A stretch of 64,000 nt of DNA from Agrobacterium vitis (lineage in GTDB: Bacteria > Pseudomonadota > Alphaproteobacteria > Rhizobiales > Rhizobiaceae): assembly GCF_037039395.1 (NCBI RefSeq), contig NZ_CP146242.1, positions 2,185,001 to 2,249,000 of the forward strand, written 5' to 3'. Positions 11,374-20,561 of the stretch are shown here, one piece after another. The notes beneath the pieces are model-generated. The model saw only the letters and a list, made by a program, of their open reading frames with translations. It had not been told where the DNA came from and did no database searches. The position numbers and the translations under genes were made by a program. The stretch's first letter is position 1. The number at the start of each line of letters is the position of its first letter.

Positions 11374-12607
11374 GAACGTCTACCTTGTTCGAAAGGGTTG
11401 GCTTGGTTGAAAGAATCGGCGCCTTCAGGGCGCTTGAATTGAGCGAGCGGGAGGCAACGGGATCTGCTGGAAGCGCTGCAAGTCGGCGCACCAAAGTCTC
11501 GCAATCGGCTCTGGTAAGCGTGAAACTGTGTGGGTCCTGGGCGGCTACCGCGTCGAAGGCGGACTGATAACGCTCGGCAGTCATGGTTTCAAACAGCGAA
11601 ACGAGGGAGGAGACGCTTGCATCCGGCAATTCAAAGCCGATGCCCTTGCGGGCCAGATAGCGTGCCGTCTCAGTCCCTTTCAGGGCAATAGGAACAGTGC
11701 CATAGCGGCATCCTTCATAGAGCCGGTTCGGCAAAAGCCAGCTTGAATTCTGGCCTTCCTCGTAGAAATCGATGGCCCAGACGAATTGAACCTGCTGATA
11801 AATGCCGGCCAGGTCCTCGGGATTTTTGTAGGGTCCATGAAAATTGACATGCGGTTCACGCGCGACCTGCGCATCGAAATTCTCAAACTCGATATGGGCT
11901 GGCCGTCCGCGCATCTCGACAATTGCCGAACCCTGCATTGACCGGGTGAAATCACCGAGCAGTTTAAGGGATTTCGAACAGCGCAGGGCGCCGAACCAAC
12001 CAATGCGCCAAGGCTGGCCGGGAGCTGGAACCCGCGGTGTCAGCGCCAGTGACGCGTCATGCCCTGAAAGGTCAAGCACCTGGTTTTCAAGCAGCATGGT
12101 CGGTAGATCGAGACCTGAAAGCGGCTGAAAATACTGCTCGACAAAGGCAGGAGAACTGGTGATCAACAGGCTTGCCTGGCGACCGAGCCGCGCTTCCAGA
12201 CCCCGCAGCGATTTGCCGAGGGGATCATTGCGCAGCATCAGCCGATGAATGTCGAGACATTCATAGACCATCGGCACAGGGGCACCGAAAATATGGCGGG
12301 CGCGACGGCCGATGGCCAGCATTTCGAGATTGCGGGCAATGATCACATCCGGGCGCGGCAGATGGCCAAGTTTAGCGGCGGCTGACAAGCTTGCTTTCAA
12401 CACCGTTGCCGCGCGGTGGGCAAACCGGCCATCGGCGGTTATTCCAAGCTCAATCGGCTGAACCCCTTCCACCGCGGCCAATTTGTTTTCATCGCGGCGA
12501 AAGCCAGCCAGCATCACGTCCGCACCGCCGGCACGCAACATCATCACCCTGCGGCGAATGGCAGGATCGGCAAGGTCATGCGCAAGGTATAGCACACGTA
12601 TGGTCAT
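11363..12607 (-). CDS. exoL: succinoglycan glycosyltransferase ExoL
   Basis: 414-residue glycosyltransferase with a GT4/GT-B look: N-terminal RVLYLAHDLADPAIRRRVM and a C-terminal region with NSSWLLPNRLYEG. ExoL adds the third sugar (beta-1,4 glucose) in the Sinorhizobium pathway. I chose ATG 12607 over the longer frame (to 12697) because AAAGGGGG sits just upstream and the protein then begins at the conserved core. Order and size agree with ExoL. The fold is less typical than GT2, so the identity leans on synteny. Confidence 0.85.
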   Translation of the reverse strand: MTIRVLYLAHDLADPAIRRRVMMLRAGGADVMLAGFRRDENKLAAVEGVQPIELGITADGRFAHRAATVLKASLSAAAKLGHLPRPDVIIARNLEMLAIGRRARHIFGAPVPMVYECLDIHRLMLRNDPLGKSLRGLEARLGRQASLLITSSPAFVEQYFQPLSGLDLPTMLLENQVLDLSGHDASLALTPRVPAPGQPWRIGWFGALRCSKSLKLLGDFTRSMQGSAIVEMRGRPAHIEFENFDAQVAREPHVNFHGPYKNPEDLAGIYQQVQFVWAIDFYEEGQNSSWLLPNRLYEGCRYGTVPIALKGTETARYLARKGIGFELPDASVSSLVSLFETMTAERYQSAFDAVAAQDPHSFTLTRADCETLVRRLAALPADPVASRSLNSSALKAPILSTKPTLSNKVDVHDG

Positions 12608-12687
12608 TGGCCCCCTTTGTGCAATTGCGAGGAAACCTCTCTCAAAGAGGATCCGGTTTCCCGCGCCAAATTGCGTCTTCATGGAAA

Positions 12688-12709
12688 GGTAAGCCACCCA
12701 TGGCTTACC
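12688..12709 (-). terminator. hairpin between exoK and exoL
   Basis: A 9-bp perfect stem, GGTAAGCCA/TGGCTTACC with a 4-base loop, followed on the minus strand by TTTCC. It lies in the 228-base gap between the exoK stop and the exoL start and may be a weak terminator or processing stem. Confidence 0.5.
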
Positions 12710-12835
12710 TCGCCCCCTGTCCTGTTTCAGTGATGCGGCATGTTTTTCCTGAACCTTACCCGGATCAAGCCATGATGCAGCAGTCTGGCAATCTGCGTCC
12801 CTATCGAGGTAAGGCCGCTCTCACATTGCTTGGTC

Positions 12836-13642
12836 TCAATTCAGTGTGCAGGCGACCGATTCCGGGAACTGGCATTTGTCGCCCAGCGCCGTGAATGCCA
12901 CTCGCTCTACGGTCATGGTCTGCGGGCCGGAATAGGAAAACGACCCCATCCAGTCCTTCAAAGTATCCGTACCCCAAAGGCTAAAGAAGATCTTTTGGGT
13001 GTGGCTCGGCAGCTTGGCCGGATCGGTCACATCCTGAACCAGCTTGCCGTTGACATAGTAGCGCAAGCGCTCCTTTTCCCAGACAAAGGCATAATCGTTG
13101 AAGCCCTTGTTGGCGCCGTTATCGACGGCAGCCATTTTTTCATTGCCACCCTTGGCCGAGATATACTGGTTGACCTGAACCTGGCTCAGGTTTTTGCCGA
13201 GGATCTCGAAATCGATCTCGTCATGGGGAGATTTGTCGCGTGGGCCGATGAAGGTGAAAAAGGCCGAGTTCAGCCCGGACGCATCGGCGGTCTTCAGGCG
13301 CGCCTCATAGGTGCCATAGCTGAAGCGCTGCTTGGTCTGGATTTCGGCACAGGAATACTGACGCTCGCCCAGGGGCTTGTCGTCAAATGTCAATTCCAGA
13401 TGGCCATCCTTGATTTTCACGTTTTTCTTGGTCCACGTGCAGTTCTGATGCGGTCCGTTATTCCAGCCGTCGGAAATATACCAGCGTTTTAAATCCAGTT
13501 TGTCAAATGTATCGACAAAGGACTGGCCTTCGGCGGGCTGCTGGGCATGGGCTGTGGACAGGGTCATCAAAACCGTGGCGCCGAAAGCAGAGGCGCAGAG
13601 TAGCCGAGAAAACAGACCTCGGAAAAGCGAGGGGTGGTTCAT
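12836..13642 (-). CDS. exoK: secreted endo-beta-1,3-1,4-glycanase ExoK (GH16)
   Basis: Extracellular glycanase that trims nascent succinoglycan. From ATG 13642 (ribosome site AAAGGAGA, 8 bases upstream) it is 268 residues, equal to known ExoK. A signal peptide ends at ALA-type site STAHA/QQ (about residue 33). The GH16 active site DEIDFEILG lies at 141-149, with nucleophile Glu142 and acid/base Glu146 intact. Its ribosome site lies within the last codons of exoH, one base separates the genes, and they are surely co-transcribed. Confidence 0.95.
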   Translation of the reverse strand: MNHPSLFRGLFSRLLCASAFGATVLMTLSTAHAQQPAEGQSFVDTFDKLDLKRWYISDGWNNGPHQNCTWTKKNVKIKDGHLELTFDDKPLGERQYSCAEIQTKQRFSYGTYEARLKTADASGLNSAFFTFIGPRDKSPHDEIDFEILGKNLSQVQVNQYISAKGGNEKMAAVDNGANKGFNDYAFVWEKERLRYYVNGKLVQDVTDPAKLPSHTQKIFFSLWGTDTLKDWMGSFSYSGPQTMTVERVAFTALGDKCQFPESVACTLN

Positions 13643-13643
13643 G

Positions 13644-14792
13644 TCAGTCTCCTTTGCTGAAGGCAAGCGCCCGCCCGGCTGCCGCGTTCTTGTTCTTGTC
13701 TCTGCCGCTTGCATTGCGCTGGCCGGTCATTACCCCGTAAAATCCCGGCGTGAGCCGTATCGCCAGGAAATGGGAGGTAAGCAGCAGGCAGAAGGTGACG
13801 GGTAGCGCGAGGACGTAAAATAGGGGGTAAGGCCCGATATCGAATTTCTGCCAGACCATCCAAGCGGTCATCAAGATCGGATAATGCGCACAGAAGATCC
13901 AGAAACTTAGTCCGCCGGGGGCGGCGACCAGTGTTTTGCCTAGGCGCGTATTCTTGAGCAGCCGGGTCATTTCCCAGGCTCCCAGGCCGCCAATCACCGT
14001 GATCAGACCATATATCACATCAAGCCAGAGCGGGTGCTCGTTAAAGCCCGTTCGAAACATGCAGACAAACACCGCCATGGCCGAAATCAGCACGGCTGCC
14101 ACAATCGGCAAGGCATAACGGTCGAGCTTGCGGATATCGACATTGTGTATCGCAATCGCCGCACCGGCCGAAAACCCGAGAATGATCGACTTTTTCAGGA
14201 AGATCATATTGGGCACTGGCAGGATGACATAAAGCAGTAGAACCCCCAGCGTCAGCGCGGGCTGGCGTTTCACCAGGAAGCCAATCAGTGGCGATAAAAG
14301 GAAGCAGAGCAGCAGGTCACGCAGGAAATAGAGCGGCAGATTGATCGGCCAGTCTTCCGTCGCCAGCGCGAGCGTAACGAGTTCCCGATAAGACGCGGTC
14401 AGAACGCTTGGGAAATATCCTTCGCCATAGCCCATGGATTGCGTGGTCAGCACATACAGGAAAACGATGCTGTTCCACAGCAGGAAAGGCAGCAAAACGC
14501 TCGAACTTTTCGAGCGCAGCACTTTCTTGTAATCGAAACCGTCAAGGCCTCGGCGAAACATCAGCAGGCCGGAAATCGCACTGAGGCAGGGAACGCCAAT
14601 GCGAAACAGCATGTCGCCGAGAAAGGCGCGCAGCCAATCAAAGGCGCCGTATTGGCCCAGATAGGCATTCGACTGCGGATCGAAGGGGACATGTACGAAG
14701 ACAATGCCGACGATCAGCATCAACCGCGCCATATGAATCCGCGCGGACAGTTCCTGGTCGATCTTCACGATATTCGATACTCCTGTCTTCAA
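13644..14792 (-). CDS. exoH: succinoglycan succinyltransferase ExoH (acyltransferase-3 family)
   Basis: Multi-pass inner-membrane acyltransferase of 382 residues, with about ten hydrophobic helices (for example LMLIVGIVFVHVPFD and LSFWIFCAHYPILMTAWMV). The early helix carries the family's conserved His (FVHVPF). ExoH adds succinate to the seventh sugar, a modification needed for ExoK cleavage and symbiotic activity in Sinorhizobium. It is first of exoH-K, as in that cluster. exoI, which usually lies upstream, is missing. Confidence 0.9.
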   Translation of the reverse strand: MKTGVSNIVKIDQELSARIHMARLMLIVGIVFVHVPFDPQSNAYLGQYGAFDWLRAFLGDMLFRIGVPCLSAISGLLMFRRGLDGFDYKKVLRSKSSSVLLPFLLWNSIVFLYVLTTQSMGYGEGYFPSVLTASYRELVTLALATEDWPINLPLYFLRDLLLCFLLSPLIGFLVKRQPALTLGVLLLYVILPVPNMIFLKKSIILGFSAGAAIAIHNVDIRKLDRYALPIVAAVLISAMAVFVCMFRTGFNEHPLWLDVIYGLITVIGGLGAWEMTRLLKNTRLGKTLVAAPGGLSFWIFCAHYPILMTAWMVWQKFDIGPYPLFYVLALPVTFCLLLTSHFLAIRLTPGFYGVMTGQRNASGRDKNKNAAAGRALAFSKGD

Positions 14793-15156
14793 TATCCTCT
14801 ATTGTCCCCATCACCCCGCGGCCCTTCACTATATGAGCCAGCACCTTCACATTATGGGAATGTGCCTGTAAAAATGTGGCAGTGCAGCAAAAAATTTACC
14901 TCTGGTTCCTCAATTTTTTGCAGCTTGCTTAGTGAGCTTAGGTGGGATTGGTGGGGCAATAGCTGGATTTTTTGAGAAAATATTGAAAATTCAATGGTTT
15001 AAATGCATGCACGTAAAACTATATGTCTATTCGCGTATGCGAATATTTTTTTGTCCATAGCTCGAAAAAAGCTAAGGAATTGCACCGCCTCCACCATCGG
15101 TTTTCCCGGAATGGCTCGATAATGAGGCGGCGCAGAGCAGTTTGTAGCGGTTGTCG
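14793..15156. other. exoH upstream region (exoI absent)
   Basis: A 364-base AT-rich gap between exoT and exoH, both on the minus strand; no gene is seen. It should hold the exoHK promoter. A 7-bp perfect stem TATTCGC/GCGAATA at 15028-15045 is followed by seven T on the plus strand, opposite to the flanking genes. Confidence 0.5.
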
Positions 15157-16641
15157 TCATTCTGCGGGGGCGGGGGGCACGGCTCTGCGATTGCGCACCA
15201 TGGTTTTCAGTTTTCTCAACAATTCGGCCTCCGTTAGAACAACGAATACACCGTAGATTGTGCCGCCGATCAATCCACCAATCAACACCTGTAGTACAGG
15301 ATTGGGGACGAGATACCCATAAAAATGAAGAAGGGCGCGTACCATGCCAGCCATGATCAGGGCGGTAACCATCGGCCGTGTGGAAATAAACATGCCCTTG
15401 AGGAAGGGCATCTGGTCAGCGCGGAACACCACCCAGGAATAGCCGAAGAGCACGACGACATTGACGACGCACAGCGCCACCATGGCATCGACCAGGTTTC
15501 CGAAGGCTGCGGCAACCGCGACGGCGACGGTGGTGACGATTGCCCGGATGACGGCCCACCAGAAGAGCGTACCGCCGTGTCCCACGCCTTTCAGATAGGG
15601 AATAAACGTACTGCAAGGTGTGAGAATGCCCTTGGACAAGGCGAGCAGACCGAGAACCGGCCAGGCCCAGGCCCATTGCGGTCCAAACAGCACCAGCATG
15701 GCCGGTTCGGCCAATGCCCACATGCCGAACATCATCGGTGCCAACAGCACGGTCGTCACCTGCGTGCTCAACATCAACGCCTGAGAGCGTCGATCCCGGT
15801 CATGCATCATGGTGCTGAAGGCGGGAAATAATACGCCCATGACAGCGGAAAGGACGACCTGATTGGGAATGCTGGAAAACCGGTTGGCGGCGGAATAAGC
15901 GCCGGCGTCCGACAGGCCGAGATAGCGGGAAATCACCACCATGGGAGATTGGAAAGTGATGAAATTGGCGATTTCCGACCCCATCATCCCGAGGCTGAAA
16001 CGGCCGAGCGCCAGGATGCGGCGCGGCTTGAAGGCAAAGCCCGGGACATAGCCGGATACATAATAGAGCCCACAAAGCCGGATGATGGAGGAGGAAAACA
16101 ATTGCGCCACCAGCGCCATCACCCCATAGCCCATCAATGCCATGCCGACAGCGATCAGGGCGCCAGCCGATTCGGAAATCATGCTCCACAGCGCATCCTG
16201 GCTGAACTGCATCCGCCGCGCCAGGAGGGCATAGGCAACGTCACCGGTGAGTTGCAGCGGAATGAGCACCGCCATGATACGCACCAGCGGCGCGGCCTCG
16301 ACTGCCCCCAGCATGGCCGAAATCGGTTCGGCAAACACGTAAAGGAGGGTTGCCATCAGGCAGGAAATGATCAAATTCGCCCAGAAAACCGAATGGATCG
16401 TCTCCGGCTCTTCCTTTTCCTGGATGACCAGAGCCGCACCGAAACCCGCACCGCCGATCATCGCCAGAAATTGCACCACGGTTAACGCAACGGCGACCGC
16501 ACCGAATTGATCCGGGGTGAGAATGCGCGCCAGGATCGGGACCGTGACAAATTTAAGCCCGAAAGTGCCTGTTTTGGATAGGACGCTCCAGCCGACATTC
16601 CGGGTTACGGATTTCGCATTGACGGTTGGCGGCATGGGCAA
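15157..16641 (-). CDS. exoT: succinoglycan repeat-unit flippase ExoT (Wzx-like)
   Basis: Polytopic inner-membrane protein of 494 residues, the same length as Sinorhizobium ExoT, in the polysaccharide transporter branch of the MVF/MOP superfamily. About 12-14 helices alternate through the sequence. The N-terminal SKTGTFGLKFVTVPILARIL box is typical of the family. It is thought to flip the lipid-linked octasaccharide to the periplasm. It is transcribed divergently from exoW. Confidence 0.93.
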   Translation of the reverse strand: MPMPPTVNAKSVTRNVGWSVLSKTGTFGLKFVTVPILARILTPDQFGAVAVALTVVQFLAMIGGAGFGAALVIQEKEEPETIHSVFWANLIISCLMATLLYVFAEPISAMLGAVEAAPLVRIMAVLIPLQLTGDVAYALLARRMQFSQDALWSMISESAGALIAVGMALMGYGVMALVAQLFSSSIIRLCGLYYVSGYVPGFAFKPRRILALGRFSLGMMGSEIANFITFQSPMVVISRYLGLSDAGAYSAANRFSSIPNQVVLSAVMGVLFPAFSTMMHDRDRRSQALMLSTQVTTVLLAPMMFGMWALAEPAMLVLFGPQWAWAWPVLGLLALSKGILTPCSTFIPYLKGVGHGGTLFWWAVIRAIVTTVAVAVAAAFGNLVDAMVALCVVNVVVLFGYSWVVFRADQMPFLKGMFISTRPMVTALIMAGMVRALLHFYGYLVPNPVLQVLIGGLIGGTIYGVFVVLTEAELLRKLKTMVRNRRAVPPAPAE

Positions 16642-16871
16642 ACATCCTTGGGTCTGGGAGCGAAAGAGCGAATGAGAGCTCTTAAGGGTTGTGGGAAAGC
16701 GCCAAAATTGTATGTTTCATGGAGAGGTTTTGCTTTCAGAGCGGCAAACACAAGCGCTATGGCTAACCATGATTGCATCATGGAATATGGTGCAAGGCGC
16801 CGTAGTCTGATAGCGCAAGGGCACATAACAGGCAACTGAACCTCTTTGTTGAGAAAAGACAGGGCAAAAAG
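16642..16871. promoter_or_regulatory. exoT-exoW divergent promoter region
   Basis: 230 bases between the diverging exoT and exoW starts. No confident -35/-10 pair can be set by eye. A palindromic block CCATGATTGCATCATGG is seen at about 16767-16783. It is a candidate site for a shared regulator. Confidence 0.4.
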
Positions 16872-17831
16872 ATGGCGAAGCTGACAGTGATTATTCCCTT
16901 CTATCAGAAGGAAGCAGGAATTTTAAGACGGGCGCTGGGCTCAGTTTTTTCCCAGACATTTCAGGATTTTGACATTATCGTGGTCGATGACCAGTCGCCT
17001 TATTCCATCGATCTGGAATTGCAGCCGCTGGAGCCGCAACACCGCGCCCGCATTCGGGTGATCAAGCAGGAAAACGGTGGCCCGGGCGGTGCCCGCAATA
17101 CCGGGTTGGACGCAATTGCTGCCGATTGTGACTTCGCCGCCTTCCTGGATTCCGACGATGAATGGGTGCCGGACCACCTGAAAAATGCCTATGAGGCGAT
17201 GACCCGCTTCGGTGCGGATTGCTATTGGGCATCGATCCACGGCGGAGATGATTTCTACTATCATTTCAGCGTTGCCGAGCTGAAAAAGACCGAGAAAACC
17301 GTGCAGCTTCAGGAGGTGCCACTGGTGCTCGAACTGCCGGAAATGCCAGTGGTGATGCTGAAGAACTGGAGCTTTCTGCATCTGTCCTGCATGGTGATCG
17401 GCCGCCCGCTGTTTGAGAAAATCCGTTTTGAGGCCGAACTTCGGCTGGCAGCTGAAGATGTGCTGTTCTTCTGCGATTGCGTTCTGGCTGCCAAGCGCGT
17501 CATCCTGTGCGATGCCGCCGGGGCTGAGCGGGGCGAGGGGATCAATATTTTCCACAGTATTGATTCGAGTTCTCCTGCCTTTCTCCAGCAGCAGCTGAAT
17601 ACCTGGGTGGCGCTCGATACGCTTGAGCGGCGATTCGTCAACAAACCCGAGGCTTTAAGCTTTATCCAGCACTATAAGCAGACGGCGCGTAAAAATGCTC
17701 TCTGGGGGCAGATGGGCATGGTGAAACGCCGCAAGGTACCGCAGTTCGGTGTGCTATTGCGATGGATGAGACGAGATCCTGCCATCGTGCAAAGTGCTTT
17801 GGCCCTTGCAGTTGGCAAATTTTCCCGCTGA
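16872..17831 (+). CDS. exoW: succinoglycan glucosyltransferase ExoW
   Basis: GT2 enzyme of 319 residues, identical in length to known ExoW. The N-terminus LTVIIPFYQKEAGILRRAL, the block FDIIVVDDQSP and the DxD motif AAFLDSDDEW are clear. ExoW adds the terminal beta-1,3 glucoses of the side chain. It begins a plus-strand pair with exoV; exoT-W-V-U order matches Sinorhizobium. Confidence 0.92.
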   Translation: MAKLTVIIPFYQKEAGILRRALGSVFSQTFQDFDIIVVDDQSPYSIDLELQPLEPQHRARIRVIKQENGGPGGARNTGLDAIAADCDFAAFLDSDDEWVPDHLKNAYEAMTRFGADCYWASIHGGDDFYYHFSVAELKKTEKTVQLQEVPLVLELPEMPVVMLKNWSFLHLSCMVIGRPLFEKIRFEAELRLAAEDVLFFCDCVLAAKRVILCDAAGAERGEGINIFHSIDSSSPAFLQQQLNTWVALDTLERRFVNKPEALSFIQHYKQTARKNALWGQMGMVKRRKVPQFGVLLRWMRRDPAIVQSALALAVGKFSR

Positions 17832-17904
17832 TATAAAAGGATATTGCAATGCAGCGATCATGCATTGTCATCGGGCGTCTGCCTCGCCCCGTAAAGGAAC
17901 ACTC

Positions 17905-18870
17905 ATGCAACCTTACTATTGGGAATCCGCCCATGGAAATTTCGGTGACGACCTGAACCTTTGGCTATGGGACTTTCTCCTGCCAGGTTTTCGTGAAGTT
18001 CATCCGCAAACTTTGCTCGTTGGCGTCGGAACTGTTCTCAATCGCGCTCTTTTGCCGGAAGGCCAGCATAAACTGGTGATCGGCAGCGGTTTTGGCTACG
18101 GAAGCCTGCCGGATATGAGCCGTCCGGAAGAATGGGATATAAGGTCGGTGCGCGGTCCGTTGACTGCCAAGGCGCTTGGCCTGCCGCCGGAAAAAGGTGT
18201 GATCGATCCTGCGGTGATGCTGGCCGACATGCCTGAATTCCAGAAGCTGCCGAAACTCTATAAAAAGAGTTTCGTTCCCCACTGGGAATCGGCCGTAGCC
18301 GGTGTTTGGTCATCAATCGTGCCTAAACTGGGCCTCACCTATATCGATCCTTGCGGTGAGGCGAAGGCGGTTATCCGCCAGATTCTGCAATCGGAGGTTA
18401 TCGTCGCCGAATCGATGCATGGCGCCATCATTGCCGATGCGTTACGCGTTCCCTGGGTTGCTGTCACGACATCGGTGGCCATCAATAACTTCAAGTGGAA
18501 CGATTGGGCCTCCACCCTTGGTGTCACTTATAAACCTTTGCGTGTACCTTTGTCTAGCCGGGCAGAAGCAAAAATGAAGGGTGACAGCTTCTGGGGCATG
18601 AGCTTTGAAAACGCCAATCCGCCACCGGAAAATCCAAACGACCGGGCGATAGACGAAGCCGTGGTGGTTGAAGCGCGGGGTCCAAGGCAGACCGGATTGC
18701 GCACCGTGGTTAAGCAGGTCCTGGCGGGCCCAGCCATGCTTGGCCTGTGGAAAGCAAGTCGGGCAGAGCCACAACTGAGCCGAGATTCAGTTTTGGAAGA
18801 GCGCAAAGCGCGGTTCTTGGAGGTCATTGACGGCGTCCGCCGCGATTATGGTATCGGCGCGGCCTCCTGA
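17905..18870 (+). CDS. exoV: succinoglycan pyruvyltransferase ExoV
   Basis: Cytoplasmic polysaccharide pyruvyl (ketal) transferase family protein of 321 residues. It adds the terminal 4,6-pyruvyl group from phosphoenolpyruvate to the side chain. The family motif GNFGDDLN follows the start closely, and AESMHGAIIADAL near the middle is the other hallmark. ATG 17905 is chosen because AAAGGAAC lies 5 bases upstream and the conserved N-terminus begins there; a longer frame overlapping exoW lacks these. The gap to exoW is 73 bases. Confidence 0.93.
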   Translation: MQPYYWESAHGNFGDDLNLWLWDFLLPGFREVHPQTLLVGVGTVLNRALLPEGQHKLVIGSGFGYGSLPDMSRPEEWDIRSVRGPLTAKALGLPPEKGVIDPAVMLADMPEFQKLPKLYKKSFVPHWESAVAGVWSSIVPKLGLTYIDPCGEAKAVIRQILQSEVIVAESMHGAIIADALRVPWVAVTTSVAINNFKWNDWASTLGVTYKPLRVPLSSRAEAKMKGDSFWGMSFENANPPPENPNDRAIDEAVVVEARGPRQTGLRTVVKQVLAGPAMLGLWKASRAEPQLSRDSVLEERKARFLEVIDGVRRDYGIGAAS

Positions 18871-18871
18871 T

Positions 18872-18969
18872 CATACAGGCTATGCACGTCTGTCCGGTTT
18901 ACTCTGAGCCGGGCAGACTTCTTCTGTATGAAGCGCTGTAACGTTTTATAAAATACGTGTTACAGCGCT
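18872..18969. terminator. double palindrome between converging exoV and exoU
   Basis: Two stems occupy the 126-base gap. The first is CATACAG/CTGTATG enclosing GTCTGTCCGG/CCGGGCAGAC (18872-18930). The second has arms AGCGCTGTAAC/GTTACAGCGCT (18932-18969) around a GTTTTATAAAA centre, then T-rich sequence. They likely end transcription from both sides. The second is akin to the TTTATAAA-centred palindromes at 25606, 34809 and 39858. Confidence 0.7.
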
Positions 18970-18996
18970 GTGGTTCAGGTTTTTTTTGAAAAAACA

Positions 18997-20013
18997 CTAT
19001 CTTTGATCTGCATCCGCGATGACAGGCAAGAGATAGCGCAAAGGCCCAGAGGATTGGGCAGATTGAGGGCGTGGGCTCCCACCCATCAGCACGTCTTTCT
19101 TATCGGCTGCAATCCCGCCGATGATGGCCGGTATGGCCGCAGGATGGGTCGCCGCATAGGCGATGGCTGACATTGCACCCTGATTATTCTTTAAATCGAG
19201 GAAATGGCGCAGCTCATAGCGATCGCGGATGTGCTTTTCATGCTGGAGCAACAATGACCTCTGCTCCTGCGTCAGGTCCGGATTGGCAAGAATGGAGCGG
19301 TCGGCTTCGTAAAGCCGCTTGAGATCTTCGGTGCGATGCTTGCCGCTGAGCGAATCATGGCGGACAACGGCACCATAGCCGCAGCTATGAATGATTTTGT
19401 AGCGGGCGCCAGCGACGAGTGCGCGCGCATAAAGATCATAATCTTCACCGAGGCGGAGCTTTTCATTGTACCGCAAGCCATGGCAATCCAGAAAATCGCG
19501 CCGCATGACCGGCTTGAGGAAGCCGATTTCCCCGCGTTGCGCGCCTCTCTGGGAAATATTTCCGGCAATGAAATCCTCAAGCACCAACAGGCGCGCCTGA
19601 CGCCGAAAATGTTTGACGTCGGTACTGACCTTAGAAACGCATTCCTCTTTTACAAAAACGATATTGTCGGCGATGAAATCCCACTGGTCCTCAGCCATCA
19701 TCTGAGTGAAGCGGCCTGGCAGGAAAAAATCATCTGCATCGAGAATAGCCAGCAAAGGTGCCGTCGATGCTTCAATGGCGCAGTTGCGCGCGGCGGCTGG
19801 GCCGCGATTATGGTCAAAACGGATAATTTTCAAGCGGCCGCTATTGTCATCGGCGGACAGGGCTTCCGCGCCGGTGCCATCCACCGATCCATCATCGACA
19901 ACGACCACTTCCTGCGTTTCGGCTTCCGCCAAGGCAGAACGAACAGCCCGCGCCACGGTGGCGCCAGCGTTTTTAGCTGCAATAATAACGCATACGGTGG
20001 AATTCATCGTCAT
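18997..20013 (-). CDS. exoU: succinoglycan glucosyltransferase ExoU
   Basis: GT2 enzyme of 338 residues (known ExoU about 341). It has VCVIIAAKNAGATVARAV, VVVVDDGSVDGTG and the metal motif LAILDADDFF, then LRLGEDYDLYARAL as likely catalytic-base region. ExoU adds the sixth sugar (beta-1,6 glucose). It sits alone on the minus strand between exoV and exoX, as expected from cluster order. It resembles ExoO, and the two are told apart only by position. Confidence 0.88.
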   Translation of the reverse strand: MTMNSTVCVIIAAKNAGATVARAVRSALAEAETQEVVVVDDGSVDGTGAEALSADDNSGRLKIIRFDHNRGPAAARNCAIEASTAPLLAILDADDFFLPGRFTQMMAEDQWDFIADNIVFVKEECVSKVSTDVKHFRRQARLLVLEDFIAGNISQRGAQRGEIGFLKPVMRRDFLDCHGLRYNEKLRLGEDYDLYARALVAGARYKIIHSCGYGAVVRHDSLSGKHRTEDLKRLYEADRSILANPDLTQEQRSLLLQHEKHIRDRYELRHFLDLKNNQGAMSAIAYAATHPAAIPAIIGGIAADKKDVLMGGSPRPQSAQSSGPLRYLLPVIADADQR

Positions 20014-20285
20014 TACGGTCTCCCGTACTCTAATCTGACGCGCAGGTAGCGCGCTTCTGATTCGAACAGATGACGAAGCAAAATTTCCCCTACATTACGG
20101 CAGGAACCGGAAAGGCAGTGGATGTCTCCCGGGGTTCTAATCGCCTTGCTCCAAATCAACCGTTTTCCAAGCCGAACACGACTTTCAAACACAAATGCTT
20201 GGCGAAGTGAGCCGTGTCAACGGCTTTCGCGCAATCTTTGCCATTTGATTTTGGCTGAAACGCGGCCAGGCGAAAAGAAGGCCGG

Positions 20286-20561
20286 TTAGTTGTTGCGCAA
20301 TGCGGTCTGACCCGTCTTGCCAAGTGCGTGGATCGCGCCGTTGCTGGCTGTCGCGTCGCTGGTCCCCGTCGCCTGCGTGCGGCGCTTTGTTTCCTGGAAA
20401 ACAAGATAAGCGACAGCGCAGAAGTAACCGACCTGCAAAACAATAGCCGCCAAAACTGTTTTAATGAGCGTGCCAGCAAGCGAGCCAGACAGGAAATAAG
20501 TCGCAACTGCAAACACCAGCAGTGCACCAATCATGCTAAAGAAGACCTTAGGCGCATGCAT
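20286..20561 (-). CDS. exoX: exopolysaccharide production repressor ExoX (SyrA family)
   Basis: Small inner-membrane inhibitor of 91 residues. The opening MHAPKVFFSMIGALLVFAVA and a second hydrophobic stretch (LIKTVLAAIVLQVGYFCAVA) match the ExoX/SyrA family, which lowers exopolysaccharide output post-translationally, probably through ExoY. A strong ribosome site (GGGGGAGG) precedes the ATG. It lies beside exoY, as in Sinorhizobium and Rhizobium. The gene dose balance of exoX to exoY is known to matter in those species. Confidence 0.88.
   Translation of the reverse strand: MHAPKVFFSMIGALLVFAVATYFLSGSLAGTLIKTVLAAIVLQVGYFCAVAYLVFQETKRRTQATGTSDATASNGAIHALGKTGQTALRNN

Noticed and set aside
15028..15052. 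Terminator-like stem with T run between exoT and exoH
   Set aside because: Not listed as a terminator because it points along the plus strand with no plus-strand gene before it and the stem is only 7 bp; possibly chance in AT-rich DNA.
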